DNA from: Paenibacillus sp. SZ31
Lineage (GTDB): Bacteria; Bacillota; Bacilli; Paenibacillales; Paenibacillaceae
Assembly: GCF_012912005.1 (NCBI RefSeq)
Contig: NZ_JABBEA010000001.1
Coordinates: 372,001 to 436,000, forward strand
Reading direction: 5' to 3'
DNA: 64,000 nt
The position numbers and the translations under genes were made by a program. The notes under the pieces are model-generated. The model was not told where the DNA came from, searched no databases, and saw only the letters and a program-made list of their open reading frames with translations. This document shows positions 1 to 8,986 of this stretch, piece by piece. Numbering within the stretch: position 1 is the first letter of the stretch; each line of letters starts with the position of its first letter.

Positions 1-345
1 GTACCAACTGATCTCAAAGCCAAAATTGATAACAAAGATAGCTTCTTTGTGTATTTCTTCGCTTCCGACTGCTCTCACTGCCGTGCCACAACTCCTCAGT
101 TGATGCCACTGGTTGACAGTGAAGGTATCGAACTTCCGCAATTCAACCTGCGTGAATTCGAAGCGGGATGGACCGATTACAACATCGAGTTCACGCCTAC
201 GCTCGTCTATTATGAGGCTGGTGTCGAGAAGGACCGTATGGTTGGCGGACTGCAAGAGAATGGCAGTGACCAAGGCTATACGCTAGATGATTACAAACAA
301 TTCTTCCAAAAATATAAAGGCAATGCCACTCCTTCGGCAAGCTAA
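1..345 (+). CDS. thioredoxin-like thiol-disulfide protein, 5' end outside window
   Basis: The reading frame is open from base 1 and stops at 343-345, leaving 114 residues. A CSHC redox motif sits in a beta-strand context (YFFASDCSHC), and a 'FTPTLVYYEAG' segment carries the cis-proline loop of the thioredoxin fold. This indicates a small disulfide oxidoreductase. The N-terminus, and so any signal peptide or membrane anchor, is not visible, so the cellular location is unknown. A perfect 12-bp terminator hairpin follows at 373-415. A GTG at 49 could be read as a start, but it falls inside the first strand of the fold, so I treat the gene as truncated by the window edge. Confidence 0.8.
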   Translation, partial: VPTDLKAKIDNKDSFFVYFFASDCSHCRATTPQLMPLVDSEGIELPQFNLREFEAGWTDYNIEFTPTLVYYEAGVEKDRMVGGLQENGSDQGYTLDDYKQFFQKYKGNATPSAS

Positions 346-372
346 CGGATAGAAATATGATGCAACATTCAA

Positions 373-415
373 AAACACCCCGACCTTTCCCTTTACAGGA
401 ATCGTCGGGGTGTTT
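373..415. terminator. bidirectional Rho-independent terminator
   Basis: A perfect 12-bp stem (AAACACCCCGAC / GTCGGGGTGTTT) is flanked by A-rich sequence on the left and T-rich sequence on the right. It lies between the convergent thioredoxin-like gene and the DUF309 gene, so it can serve both strands. Confidence 0.85.
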
Positions 416-475
416 CATATACATGGAACTTCATATCCATGGGATGCTCATTTGAATACTATCACTGATAACGTT

Positions 476-958
476 TCAACTCTTACCCTGATCCATCGCC
501 TTCATCTTCTCTTCGTATATTCGTCCTCTAGTCGGACTCCGGCGTTGCGGAATATTAGGCTTCAGTTCAAGCGATCTCCTAAGTATCTCCTGTTCCAGTG
601 CCTCATCAACAATACGTATGGACAAATCCCTGTAAGTCACAGACTGAGCGTCGGGTTCAGACAGTTGCTTCACGATTCCCTCTACTTCCTGTACTAACAT
701 CCCAAGGTCAATGCCCAGAGTCGTATCTGGATAAGGTTCCAGAAGATCAACTGAACTCTGTAACATCATGAAGCCTCCGCGTAGATTGCCATTCCTGAAG
801 TGGTACAGACCAACAGCAATCTGCAACAATCCCTTATAGAGAGAATCCCGGTCCCGCTCAAGCCACAATTCTTCCAGCACCTCATGGCACTCGAAATAAT
901 CCTGATCCCGATTGAAGTAGATTAAGTAGTCAATGTACAGTGGCTCATAGCTGCTCAT
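476..958 (-). CDS. DUF309 family protein (YpuF-like)
   Basis: A 160-residue soluble protein. Its N-terminal half (residues about 8-65: YFNRDQDYFECHEVLEELW, then LLQIAVGLYHFRNGN) is the DUF309 signature, an all-helical fold with conserved HE and aromatic residues. The biochemical function of the family is not established. The start codon overlaps the end of relQ by 14 bp, so the two are translationally coupled and co-transcribed. The C-terminal 50 residues are charged and probably disordered. Identification rests on the motif and on the typical length of about 150-170 residues. Confidence 0.75.
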   Translation of the reverse strand: MSSYEPLYIDYLIYFNRDQDYFECHEVLEELWLERDRDSLYKGLLQIAVGLYHFRNGNLRGGFMMLQSSVDLLEPYPDTTLGIDLGMLVQEVEGIVKQLSEPDAQSVTYRDLSIRIVDEALEQEILRRSLELKPNIPQRRSPTRGRIYEEKMKAMDQGKS

Positions 959-1760
959 CCGGATTTTCGCCCTTTCTGGCGTTGTTCAGAAGTTCTTTCA
1001 CATCATCCAGCAAGTCTTTGAGTCCTTCCATATCATGTCGTTCCCAGTAATCGTTAAAGCGCTTCTGTGCTTCAATCGCTTCACTGACAAGATGGTAGAA
1101 GTACAGTTGATGAATGATATTCAATGTTCTTGACACGATATTCGAATCATCTTCAAAGGCCTTCTGTGCCTCCAGAATTTGCAGACGAATCGCAGACATC
1201 TCATTATCCAGTATAAACGCGGCCTCAGCCGTTTTTTTCAGCCTGGTTCTCATCTCATCAGGTAACCCTTCCCGAAACTTGTAACTCAACGAATGTTCAA
1301 TAGTAGCCCAGAAGTTCATGGCAAGCGTCCGGATCTGTATCTCGGCCAATACTTTCTTTTGTCCCAGAGCCGTCTGAACGGGATACTCAATAATCATATG
1401 GAAGCTGCGATAGCCGCTCTCTTTGAAATTCGTAATGTAATCTTTCTCAATGAGTACCGTGAGGTCCTTACGACCTCGAATATACTCGGCAACCCGCCGG
1501 ATATCATCCACGAACTGGCACATAATGCGGATACCTGCAATATCCTCAATGCCTGTTTCCACGTCATCAAGCGACACATTCAGTCGTCTGGATTTCTCCA
1601 GAATACTGGATATTTTTTTGACACGACCGGTAACGAATTCAATCGGGGCATACTCTTCCCGTTTCTTCAGTTCCGCCCGCATTGTCTTAAACTTGACTTT
1701 CAATTCCTCTACCGCTTGTTCATAAGGAAGTAAAAATGTACCCCAGTCTCTACCGTCCAT
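945..1760 (-). CDS. relQ: small alarmone synthetase (GTP pyrophosphokinase, RelQ/SasB type)
   Basis: A 271-residue single-domain (p)ppGpp synthetase. It transfers pyrophosphate from ATP to GDP or GTP in the cytoplasm. Synthetase landmarks are visible: DIAGIRIMC (residues 73-81), GYRSFHMIIEYPV (116-128) and EIQIRTLAMNFWATIEHSLSYKF (140-162), which carries the catalytic Glu and substrate-binding Arg. There is no HD hydrolase, TGS or ACT domain, so this is the short RelQ/YjbM class rather than bifunctional Rel. The family's usual length is about 210-260 residues; the extra residues are a charged helical tail. It is first in a two-gene operon with the DUF309 gene. A TATAAT-like -10 at 1802-1807 (minus strand) may drive it, but I see no good -35. 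Confidence 0.88.
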   Translation of the reverse strand: MDGRDWGTFLLPYEQAVEELKVKFKTMRAELKKREEYAPIEFVTGRVKKISSILEKSRRLNVSLDDVETGIEDIAGIRIMCQFVDDIRRVAEYIRGRKDLTVLIEKDYITNFKESGYRSFHMIIEYPVQTALGQKKVLAEIQIRTLAMNFWATIEHSLSYKFREGLPDEMRTRLKKTAEAAFILDNEMSAIRLQILEAQKAFEDDSNIVSRTLNIIHQLYFYHLVSEAIEAQKRFNDYWERHDMEGLKDLLDDVKELLNNARKGENPDEQL

Positions 1761-1894
1761 GCTTATGCCTCCTGTCTCTATAGCGTCCCCTGTTCTATTC
1801 CATTATACATGATGTTTGGTGGGGGGAAGAGTCCCGAACCATTTTACGCTCTTCCATGCTTCTATATTTTCACTCCGGGGATTCACATTCTTTC

Positions 1895-3001
1895 TTAACG
1901 ATGTTCCGCACCAACCGCTTCGGAGATATGACGATAACCGTCTTTGCGCAGCAACTCACGCAGTCCTGCATGAATGCGCCGATTCACCTCAGGTCCTTCA
2001 TAGATCAATGCTGTATATATTTCGACCAGGCTTGCTCCGGCTTTAATTTTCTCATATGCATCCTCACTTGTGAAAATGCCACCTGAACCGATGATTGGAA
2101 GTTTGCCTTCGGTCTGGCGATAGATCTGGCGAATAATCTCCGTTGAACGGTCACGCAATGGTTTACCGCTCAGACCACCTGTTTCCTTCGCATGTTGGTG
2201 GGAAAGTCCTGCGCGGCTGATGGTAGTGTTTGTAGCAATAATGCCTGCAACGCCACTGTCTGCAATCGTGCGAACCATATATTCAAGTTCCTGATCATTC
2301 ACATCTGGTGCGATCTTCACCAACACGGATTTGCTCGCTCCACCCGCTCGTGCATGTTGCACGTTCATCTCGTTCATGACCGCAGCGAGCAGTTCCTTCA
2401 ATTCATTCCCATGTTGCAGATTACGCAAATCAGGTGTATTTGGTGAACTGATATTAACTACAAACAGGTCAGCAACATCGTATAGCGCCTGAATGCACTT
2501 CGAATAGTCCAGATGAGCTTCTTCATTAGACGTTGCCTTATTTTTGCCGATGTTAACAGCTACTGGAATGCGACGATCCTGAAGACGCGCCAACTCACCA
2601 GCCATGGCTTCCGCACCGAGATTGTTGAAGCCCATCCGGTTTACCAAAGCCTCATCTGGAGGTAAACGGAACAACCGTGGCTGATCGTTACCTGGCTGTG
2701 CAAGTGGCGTCACCGTTCCCACTTCCATGAATCCAAATCCGATGGAAGAAAAACCCGTTACGGCCTGTCCGTTTTTGTCCAGGCCCGCAGCCAGACCGAC
2801 AGGTGTAGGGAAATGACAACCAAACATGTCAACAGCCAGATCAGACGTTTCACGAACGCCGTACATCACACGCAATCCGGAAGGAACCGGACGGATACTG
2901 CCCACGCCACTAAGGCCGCCAATAATCAGATGATGGGCCTGTTCAGGGTCCATTTTGAACAACAAAGGTTTAGCAAGACTTCTGTATAACAAATCACTCA
3001 C
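1895..3001 (-). CDS. pyrD: dihydroorotate dehydrogenase, class 2 (quinone-dependent)
   Basis: A 368-residue protein catalysing oxidation of dihydroorotate to orotate, the fourth step of UMP synthesis, with FMN. Landmarks are GLAAGLDKNG (FMN loop), NRMGFNN, VNIGKNK and NISSPNTPDLR with the class 2 catalytic serine, and LVEIYTALIYEGP near the C-terminus. The N-terminal amphipathic helix (LLYRSLAKPLLFKMDPEQAH) is the membrane/quinone-binding extension that defines class 2. Class 1B with PyrK is what B. subtilis uses. The gene stands alone, outside any pyr operon. The start is a GTG at 3001 with only a weak RBS. Confidence 0.9.
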   Translation of the reverse strand: MSDLLYRSLAKPLLFKMDPEQAHHLIIGGLSGVGSIRPVPSGLRVMYGVRETSDLAVDMFGCHFPTPVGLAAGLDKNGQAVTGFSSIGFGFMEVGTVTPLAQPGNDQPRLFRLPPDEALVNRMGFNNLGAEAMAGELARLQDRRIPVAVNIGKNKATSNEEAHLDYSKCIQALYDVADLFVVNISSPNTPDLRNLQHGNELKELLAAVMNEMNVQHARAGGASKSVLVKIAPDVNDQELEYMVRTIADSGVAGIIATNTTISRAGLSHQHAKETGGLSGKPLRDRSTEIIRQIYRQTEGKLPIIGSGGIFTSEDAYEKIKAGASLVEIYTALIYEGPEVNRRIHAGLRELLRKDGYRHISEAVGAEHR

Positions 3002-3245
3002 TCCGTTCTGGTCCGGTACGCCAAAAGGCCGTTTGCCGTCTTTTCATATGTAAAAATCACTCTACACACAAGTCTATCTGTTTCTTATTAAAAAGGAAAG
3101 TAGTTTGCGCATAGACAGCACAAATCGAATAATGCAAAATGCTCACAAGAAATCCACTCGCCTACTGGAAATGACGAGTTGAATTCTTTACAATGAGAGC
3201 ATGGTTACTCTACACCAGTTCTATTCCAATAAGGAGGAATAACTC

Positions 3246-3383
3246 ATGGCTCCCAAACGTAAACCACCTGCATTACAGCAAAAGAAAGAAGAAGTGAATC
3301 GCAAAGCCATTGCATGGACAGCAGCCAGTGTAGGCGGCTTGATTATCATCATTGGTGCTCTTATCATTATTGCCAACTTGTAG
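3246..3383 (+). CDS. small single-pass membrane protein, 45 aa
   Basis: A short frame with an excellent ribosome binding site (AAGGAGG, then AATAACTC before ATG 3246). It encodes a basic N-terminus (MAPKRKPPALQQKKEE) followed by one transmembrane segment rich in Ile and Gly (residues about 23-44) that ends in NL. The charge pattern predicts the N-terminus inside. No homologous family is recognised. Convergent with the L,D-transpeptidase gene; I see no clear terminator in the 42-bp gap. Confidence 0.7.
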   Translation: MAPKRKPPALQQKKEEVNRKAIAWTAASVGGLIIIIGALIIIANL

Positions 3384-3425
3384 ATGATTCAGGCTGATTC
3401 CATCTGATTCTACATATTCAGCAGA

Positions 3426-4868
3426 TCAATTCAGCCAGTGATACGTTTTGTTCGGATTATTCTGCTTTGGCACAAGCGTATGCTGATAACGCTGCTTCGC
3501 TTCTGGAACAAGCGTAAGATCTGGCAGCACATCTTCTCCAATGCGTACCGGAGTGCCTTGCGGAGCGAGAGCGAATAACTCTTCTACATCTCCTGTACGC
3601 ATTCTCACACATCCAAGGGACTCATCTAGCCCGATGCTGTCTGGCTCGTTGGTTCCATGGATGGCATAATTCGTATTCGAGAGTTGCATACCTCTGCTGC
3701 CGAACTCCCCGTTCGAGCGTCCATTCGGATTGACCACTTTATCTGTAATGACAAATGAACCTTCCGGTGTTCGATCACCGCCAAGTCCCACATCATACAT
3801 CCGAATAATGGTATCCCCACTGATTAATGCAAGTTTGTGTTTATCCTTATCAATGACAATCTCAAGTGGTTCCTGCAAAAAAGGCTGACCTCCCAGCGTA
3901 TCTGCAAACGCGACATTTTTGCCTTGAGACGAATTCGAAGTCGTTGAACCATTCTCTTGACCACTCGAATCGTTCTTTCCTTCCTGTGCCTTTCCTTGAT
4001 GCAAAGCTAGCAGCTTCGGAAACATTTCGGTCATACCTGGCGCAGTCTCTCCCAGAATATTATTCGGAAATGGCTGGGCCATTTGCGTTACACTCTTGGG
4101 CCAAGCGTCATTTTTTTTGCGATAGGCAACGATTGCACTTGATAATGATGCAGCGGCTTCCTGCTTGGCGGTCCACGCCAAGGCCATCTTTTTGATTTTC
4201 GGCGTGACTTCAGGAGGTTCACAGTTACATTGCTTGGCATCATAACTCTGTGCAGTTAATTTTCCGCTTGTATTGGTTTGTACTATGTATTTCACAGGCA
4301 TATTTCTCTTCCATAAAGACCAGTCATCCGAGGTTTGCATACCCAGTACAGCCGAAGTCTCTACTTTTTGGCCTGACCCGGACCAGGCAGCTGCGAGCGC
4401 AGCCACGCCATGGTTGCCTCCACCAAATGCCGCAGCCGTGAACACATTACTTGGCGCAATGGATGCAGTCCCAACCTGTTTATCCGCTTCTACAGGCGCT
4501 GCGATATCATCTGTGGATTCCAGTGCGGCTGACAGCGCGTCGGCTGCTTCACGACTGAAGCCCGGAGCGTCCGCAGGTGGCAGACCTGCCAGCACAAGCA
4601 GCATTAATAACGTAAGCCACATTTTGCGTCTACGTTGTTTTTTCTCCTTCTGCTCAGACATCTCCACCAGTTTATCCTGATAGTCCACCCAGATGTCAGC
4701 AGGAGCCTTACTACGTTCAAATGCTTCGTAAACCTCGCCCGCTTGCTGGAAACAATAGTTGGCTTTAGCCTCCTGCCCTTCGCCCAAGTACTCCTTTCCG
4801 AGTAAGTACCAAGCCATTTTGTTGTCGGGATGTTTCTTGACATATGTTCTTAGATGAGTATTCTGCAT
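3426..4868 (-). CDS. membrane-anchored L,D-transpeptidase (YkuD domain) with TPR-like N-terminus
   Basis: 480 residues from the ATG at 4868, chosen because GGAGG lies 5 bases upstream; the longer GTG start at 4880 would overlap this RBS. Residues about 5-60 resemble one TPR unit (NKMAWYLLGKEYLGEGQEAKA), followed by a basic stretch and a single transmembrane helix (about 82-100). A low-complexity Ala/Ser region and a helical domain come next. The C-terminal YkuD catalytic domain starts near residue 330 with EIVIDKDKHKLALISGD and ends with the HGTNEP ... SLGCVRM nucleophile motif. Such enzymes form 3-3 peptidoglycan cross-links outside the membrane. The TPR unit would be cytoplasmic, which is an uncommon arrangement. 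Confidence 0.85.
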   Translation of the reverse strand: MQNTHLRTYVKKHPDNKMAWYLLGKEYLGEGQEAKANYCFQQAGEVYEAFERSKAPADIWVDYQDKLVEMSEQKEKKQRRRKMWLTLLMLLVLAGLPPADAPGFSREAADALSAALESTDDIAAPVEADKQVGTASIAPSNVFTAAAFGGGNHGVAALAAAWSGSGQKVETSAVLGMQTSDDWSLWKRNMPVKYIVQTNTSGKLTAQSYDAKQCNCEPPEVTPKIKKMALAWTAKQEAAASLSSAIVAYRKKNDAWPKSVTQMAQPFPNNILGETAPGMTEMFPKLLALHQGKAQEGKNDSSGQENGSTTSNSSQGKNVAFADTLGGQPFLQEPLEIVIDKDKHKLALISGDTIIRMYDVGLGGDRTPEGSFVITDKVVNPNGRSNGEFGSRGMQLSNTNYAIHGTNEPDSIGLDESLGCVRMRTGDVEELFALAPQGTPVRIGEDVLPDLTLVPEAKQRYQHTLVPKQNNPNKTYHWLN

Positions 4869-5024
4869 CCGATCCTCCACTATTTCGCCTTTTTACGTAT
4901 ATCATTATATATCGGCATAATCAGGCGTTAATTCCATAGGACTTCAGTACCCGGTGGAAAAAATGAGTTTTCGACAATGTTCGTCCTTGATCCACAGATC
5001 ATAAAATCACATTTGGATGGAACC

Positions 5025-5068
5025 AAAAAAGCACCTTCCCTTGTCATTAAGACAAAAGAAAGTGCTCT
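5025..5068 (-). terminator. terminator of the ferredoxin gene
   Basis: On the minus strand AGCACTTTCTTTTGTC pairs fully with GACAAGGGAAGGTGCT (allowing G-U pairs) around a TTAAT loop, and is followed by TTTTTTGG. It lies just past the stop codon of fer. Confidence 0.85.
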
Positions 5069-5087
5069 GTGTTCATAGGAGAAATAC

Positions 5088-5330
<243 letters not shown>

Positions 5331-5447
5331 TTACATTCTCTCCTCCTAAAATTCGAAACGTACAGTGTTTTTATCTAGAAACATATTAATACAAAGTAAG
5401 AATAATTACAAATCATTTTCCAACCACAAGTCTCTATTATCCCTTAT

Positions 5448-6752
5448 TTAATCAAGACTTTGCAAGTTATCTTTTTGCAGGGAAGTGCCCCGTACTTTAT
5501 GATTGCGAAGCAGCACGGAAGGATCGTCCCCAAGCATGCCTGCGGTCACAACAGCATTCTCACCAAATTTATCACGTAACTGATCCATAATTCGAATCAA
5601 ATTGTCCTTCTTGGGCTTCTGCTCATATTCGAACAAGTCCATCTGCACAGCGGACTCTTCTCTTGGAATCAGGTTTTGAAGTGTCACGCCCAGCATGCGT
5701 ACAGGCTTACCACTGCCCCAATGCTTCGCGAATAATTGACAAGCTTCACGGTAGATGATCGATGCATCCTCCGTTGGGACTTCCATTAAACGTGATCGGG
5801 TGATCGTCTTCATATCCGGTGTCCGAATCGTAATCTGAATACCCTGGCTAAACATTTCGTGCTTGCGCAATCTCCTGGCTACCTGGTCACTTATATTGAG
5901 GAAAACCCGATGAATATCGTTCATATCCGATACATCCGCCGGTAAAGTGGTCGTATGTCCAATCGATTTATTGGCTTCCCGTTCAGCGTGAACTGCGGAA
6001 TGGTTAATTCCGTTCGCAGAATTTTTGAGCCATGCCCCATTGACCCCAAATAGTTCGGTCAACATGTTCTCATCTGATTTGGCCAATTGACCAATCGTTT
6101 CAATGCCCAGTTTCTTCAGCTTTTCAGCCGTCTTTTTGCCAATGCCAAACATCTCGTTACATGGCCTATGCCAAAGAATCCGAGGTACGTCCCTCATACG
6201 CAAAATGGAGATACCATTGGGTTTTTTCAGATCTGAAGCCATTTTCGCCAATAATTTGTTGGGTGCAATGCCAATGGAACAAGGCAGCCCTAATTCATCC
6301 TTGATTCTCCGCTGAATGCTCTCCGCAATCTCCATTGGATTCCCAAATTGCCTTGAGCCTGTAATATCAAGATAACACTCATCAATGGACGTCGCCTCAA
6401 GTTGAGGGGTATAACTATACGCAATCTGCATGAAAGCTCTGGAATATTGACGATATAAATGAAAATCAGGACGAATCACAATGAGATCAGGGCACTTTTT
6501 CATGGCTTGGTGCACAACCATCCCTGTTGAGATGCCTCGATTACGAGCGACATATGAGCAGGTTACGATTACTCCCTTTCGCAGTTCACTGCTGCCCGCA
6601 ACGGCCGTTGCTTTTCCTCTATATAAATCTGGTTCCTCGGCTTCATGTACAGAGCAGTAGAAAGCATTCATATCCACATGCAGAATCACCCGTCCGGCTG
6701 TAGGGTAGTATTGATCCACATTCGCTGGAGGATTGCCTTCTGAAGACATCAT
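5448..6752 (-). CDS. dinB: DNA polymerase IV (Y-family translesion polymerase)
   Basis: 434 residues from ATG 6752. I chose this over the GTG at 6776 because a GGGCGGGGG purine tract precedes it and nothing resembling an RBS precedes the GTG. Catalytic acidic residues are visible in LHVDMNAFY (Asp about 27) and SIDECYLD (Asp/Glu about 123-124). The helix-hairpin-helix (FGIGKKTAEKLKKLGIETIGQLA) and little-finger regions follow. The C-terminus holds QMDLFEYE, close to the beta-clamp-binding motif QxxLF. It performs error-prone bypass synthesis. No LexA box was identified upstream. Confidence 0.9.
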   Translation of the reverse strand: MMSSEGNPPANVDQYYPTAGRVILHVDMNAFYCSVHEAEEPDLYRGKATAVAGSSELRKGVIVTCSYVARNRGISTGMVVHQAMKKCPDLIVIRPDFHLYRQYSRAFMQIAYSYTPQLEATSIDECYLDITGSRQFGNPMEIAESIQRRIKDELGLPCSIGIAPNKLLAKMASDLKKPNGISILRMRDVPRILWHRPCNEMFGIGKKTAEKLKKLGIETIGQLAKSDENMLTELFGVNGAWLKNSANGINHSAVHAEREANKSIGHTTTLPADVSDMNDIHRVFLNISDQVARRLRKHEMFSQGIQITIRTPDMKTITRSRLMEVPTEDASIIYREACQLFAKHWGSGKPVRMLGVTLQNLIPREESAVQMDLFEYEQKPKKDNLIRIMDQLRDKFGENAVVTAGMLGDDPSVLLRNHKVRGTSLQKDNLQSLD

Positions 6753-6847
6753 GAACCCCCGCCCTTTCATGCACACTAATTAATGAAAACTAAATTACTT
6801 TCTTCTATAGTATATCAAACCCGTTATGTTAATTCAGTCACGAGCAT

Positions 6848-6955
6848 TTATTTTCTGCGAGATCTGATCAGAGACCGAATAATCAACCAGCCTACACTCA
6901 AAAAAAGAACCAGAGTGATCAGGAATATAATCGTATTTCCCCATAAAAAAGTCAA
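6848..6955 (-). CDS. small single-pass membrane protein, 35 aa, TTG start
   Basis: A short minus-strand frame starting at TTG 6955 behind a strong AAAGGAGG (plus-strand complement at 6963-6970). It encodes a hydrophobic segment (TIIFLITLVLFLSVGWLII) followed by a strongly basic tail (RSLIRSRRK). The positive-inside rule puts the C-terminus in the cytoplasm. It lies just upstream of dinB in the same direction and could share a transcript with it. No family is recognised. Confidence 0.6.
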   Translation of the reverse strand: MTFLWGNTIIFLITLVLFLSVGWLIIRSLIRSRRK

Positions 6956-7109
6956 AATCAACCCTCCTTTTCTTCCATATATTCCATTTAAAACTCAATA
7001 ATAGATTATAACATACATCCGGATTATGCTTAACATCCTTCTTTTTGCTCTAAAATTCGATAATTGTTACATGAAACTGCGATTTCTATGTAGCATTTGG
7101 CTATAATGG

Positions 7110-7118
7110 TGCTATAAT
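7110..7118 (+). promoter_or_regulatory. extended -10 promoter of cimA
   Basis: TGCTATAAT matches the extended -10 (TGnTATAAT). A second TATAAT lies at 7102-7107. No convincing -35 is seen, as is common for extended -10 promoters. It leaves a leader of about 155 nt before the cimA start. Confidence 0.6.
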
Positions 7119-7282
7119 AATTAATTATACAAATTGACGACTTTAGGACAAATCAGCGCATTAAGTTTAACACAGTGTAGCGTTGCCGAATCGAAGGATT
7201 CGTCCACTAACGTACTTAACAGATTTTTTCAACTTACCATCCAAACTTCTAAAAAAGCGCTTTATCTCAAAGGAGGATCTTC

Positions 7283-8902
7283 ATGTCAAAGGCCATTTCC
7301 ATCTTCGATACGACTTTACGTGACGGCACACAAGGGGAGGGTGTCAGCTTATCGGCAGACGACAAACTCAAAATTGCCAAGAAGCTTGATGACCTGGGTG
7401 TCCATTATATTGAAGGCGGAATTCCCGGCAGCAACACCAAGGACATTGAGTTTTTCAAAAGAGTCAAGGAATTGAACCTGAACGCAAAGGTTGTTGCTTT
7501 TGGCAGTACCCGCCGAAAAGGCAGCGTTGCTAGTGAAGACGCCAACCTGAAGCGCATGATCGAATCTGGTGCTCAGGCTGCAACTTTGGTCGGTAAATCA
7601 TGGGACTTCCATGTACATACCGCTTTGCAGACTACATTGGAAGAAAACCTGTCCATGATCTATGATTCCATCGCCTATCTGAAACAGAGTGGTATGGAAG
7701 TGATCTTTGATGCAGAACACTTCTTTGACGGATTCAAACATAATCCAGAGTATGCTCAAGCTGTCTTGACCAAGGCTCACGAGGCTGGAGCGGACTGGCT
7801 CGTCATGTGTGATACGAACGGTGGGACTATGCCGAACGAGGTACATGAGATCGTATCTACACTGCACAGAAGCCTGCCTCATGCACATCTCGGCATTCAT
7901 ACACATAATGATTGTGAACTGGCTGTGGCCAACACACTCAGCGCTGTACAAGCCGGAGCCCGTCAGGTGCAAGGAACGATGAACGGTTATGGAGAGCGTT
8001 GTGGTAACGCCAATCTGGCGTCCATCATTCCGAATTTGCAACTGAAGCTTGGCTATGAATGTGTTACGGAAGATTCAATGAGACAACTTACGAACGTGGC
8101 TCGTTATGTCAGCGAAATCGCTAATGTGAATATGCCGATTAATCAACCTTATGTTGGTAATGCTGCTTTTGCTCACAAAGGTGGCATTCACGTCTCTGCC
8201 ATCCTGCGAGATTCCCGTACTTATGAACACATCGTGCCTGAACTGGTCGGCAACAAACAGCGTGTGCTGGTTTCAGAGCTTGCTGGACAGAGCAACATTG
8301 TGTCCAAAGCACAGGAATTGGGTCTTGAGTTCGATCCAAGCGGTGCCAATTCACGTCAGATTATTGAGAAAATCAAAGATCTGGAGCATCAGGGTTACCA
8401 GTTCGAAGGTGCAGATGCCTCGCTCGAATTGTTAATTCGTGAAGCGAATGGTGACATGAAAGAATTGTTCACTTTCGAATCATTCAAAATGCTTGTAGAG
8501 AAAACGGCAGGAAAATCCGTTGTTTCTGAAGCTTTTGTCAAACTTAATGTGGCTGGAACAAGTGTCTATACAGCTGCTGAAGGAAACGGTCCGGTTAATG
8601 CACTCGATAACGCTCTTCGGAAAGCGTTGGTACAATACTTCCCTTCACTTGCCAACATGCACCTGTCAGACTACAAAGTGCGTGTACTGGATGAGAAGGA
8701 TGCCACAGCTGCCAAAGTGCGTGTACTGATCGAATCCAAAAACACCGAAAACACATGGAACACTGTTGGTGTATCCGAGAACGTGATTGAAGCAAGTTGG
8801 GAAGCTCTCGTGCACAGTTTCCGCTACGCGTTACTTCAAGAAAAATTGCAGGATGAACCGGGTACACTCCCTATTCCTGCTCACGGGTTAAGTAACCATT
8901 AA
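7283..8902 (+). CDS. cimA: (R)-citramalate synthase
   Basis: A 539-residue enzyme condensing pyruvate with acetyl-CoA to citramalate, the entry to threonine-independent isoleucine synthesis. The N-terminal TIM barrel starts with DTTLRDGTQGEG and has HTHNDCELAVANT (metal-binding His pair) and the GTMNGYGERCGNAN loop. The C-terminal third (about 395-520) is the LeuA-type regulatory dimerisation domain. The DGTQGEG and GGIPGSN motifs point to the CimA branch rather than 2-isopropylmalate synthase. The RBS AAAGGAGG is 8 bases before ATG. The gene is monocistronic. No T-box or leader terminator is visible in the 155-nt 5' region. Confidence 0.88.
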   Translation: MSKAISIFDTTLRDGTQGEGVSLSADDKLKIAKKLDDLGVHYIEGGIPGSNTKDIEFFKRVKELNLNAKVVAFGSTRRKGSVASEDANLKRMIESGAQAATLVGKSWDFHVHTALQTTLEENLSMIYDSIAYLKQSGMEVIFDAEHFFDGFKHNPEYAQAVLTKAHEAGADWLVMCDTNGGTMPNEVHEIVSTLHRSLPHAHLGIHTHNDCELAVANTLSAVQAGARQVQGTMNGYGERCGNANLASIIPNLQLKLGYECVTEDSMRQLTNVARYVSEIANVNMPINQPYVGNAAFAHKGGIHVSAILRDSRTYEHIVPELVGNKQRVLVSELAGQSNIVSKAQELGLEFDPSGANSRQIIEKIKDLEHQGYQFEGADASLELLIREANGDMKELFTFESFKMLVEKTAGKSVVSEAFVKLNVAGTSVYTAAEGNGPVNALDNALRKALVQYFPSLANMHLSDYKVRVLDEKDATAAKVRVLIESKNTENTWNTVGVSENVIEASWEALVHSFRYALLQEKLQDEPGTLPIPAHGLSNH

Positions 8903-8925
8903 TAAGGCTTATTTCCCGGAAAATA

Positions 8926-8976
8926 AAAAGGAAGCCTCTGCATCCATGAATCATGGGTAACGGAGGCTTCCTTTTT
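8926..8976. terminator. bidirectional terminator between cimA and the TlpA-like gene
   Basis: AAAAAGGAAGCCTC pairs with GAGGCTTCCTTTTTT across a loop of about 20 nt, with an A-tract on one side and a T-tract on the other. It is placed between convergent genes. Confidence 0.88.
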
Positions 8977-8986
8977 TAACTGAAAA

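Noticed and set aside
1816..1894. GGAAGAG/CTCTTCC inverted repeat as a pyrD terminator
   Set aside because: A 7-bp stem with a long loop and a C-run rather than a T-run behind it.
7119..7282. T-box or attenuator in the cimA leader
   Set aside because: No conserved T-box sequence, no terminator hairpin before the start codon.
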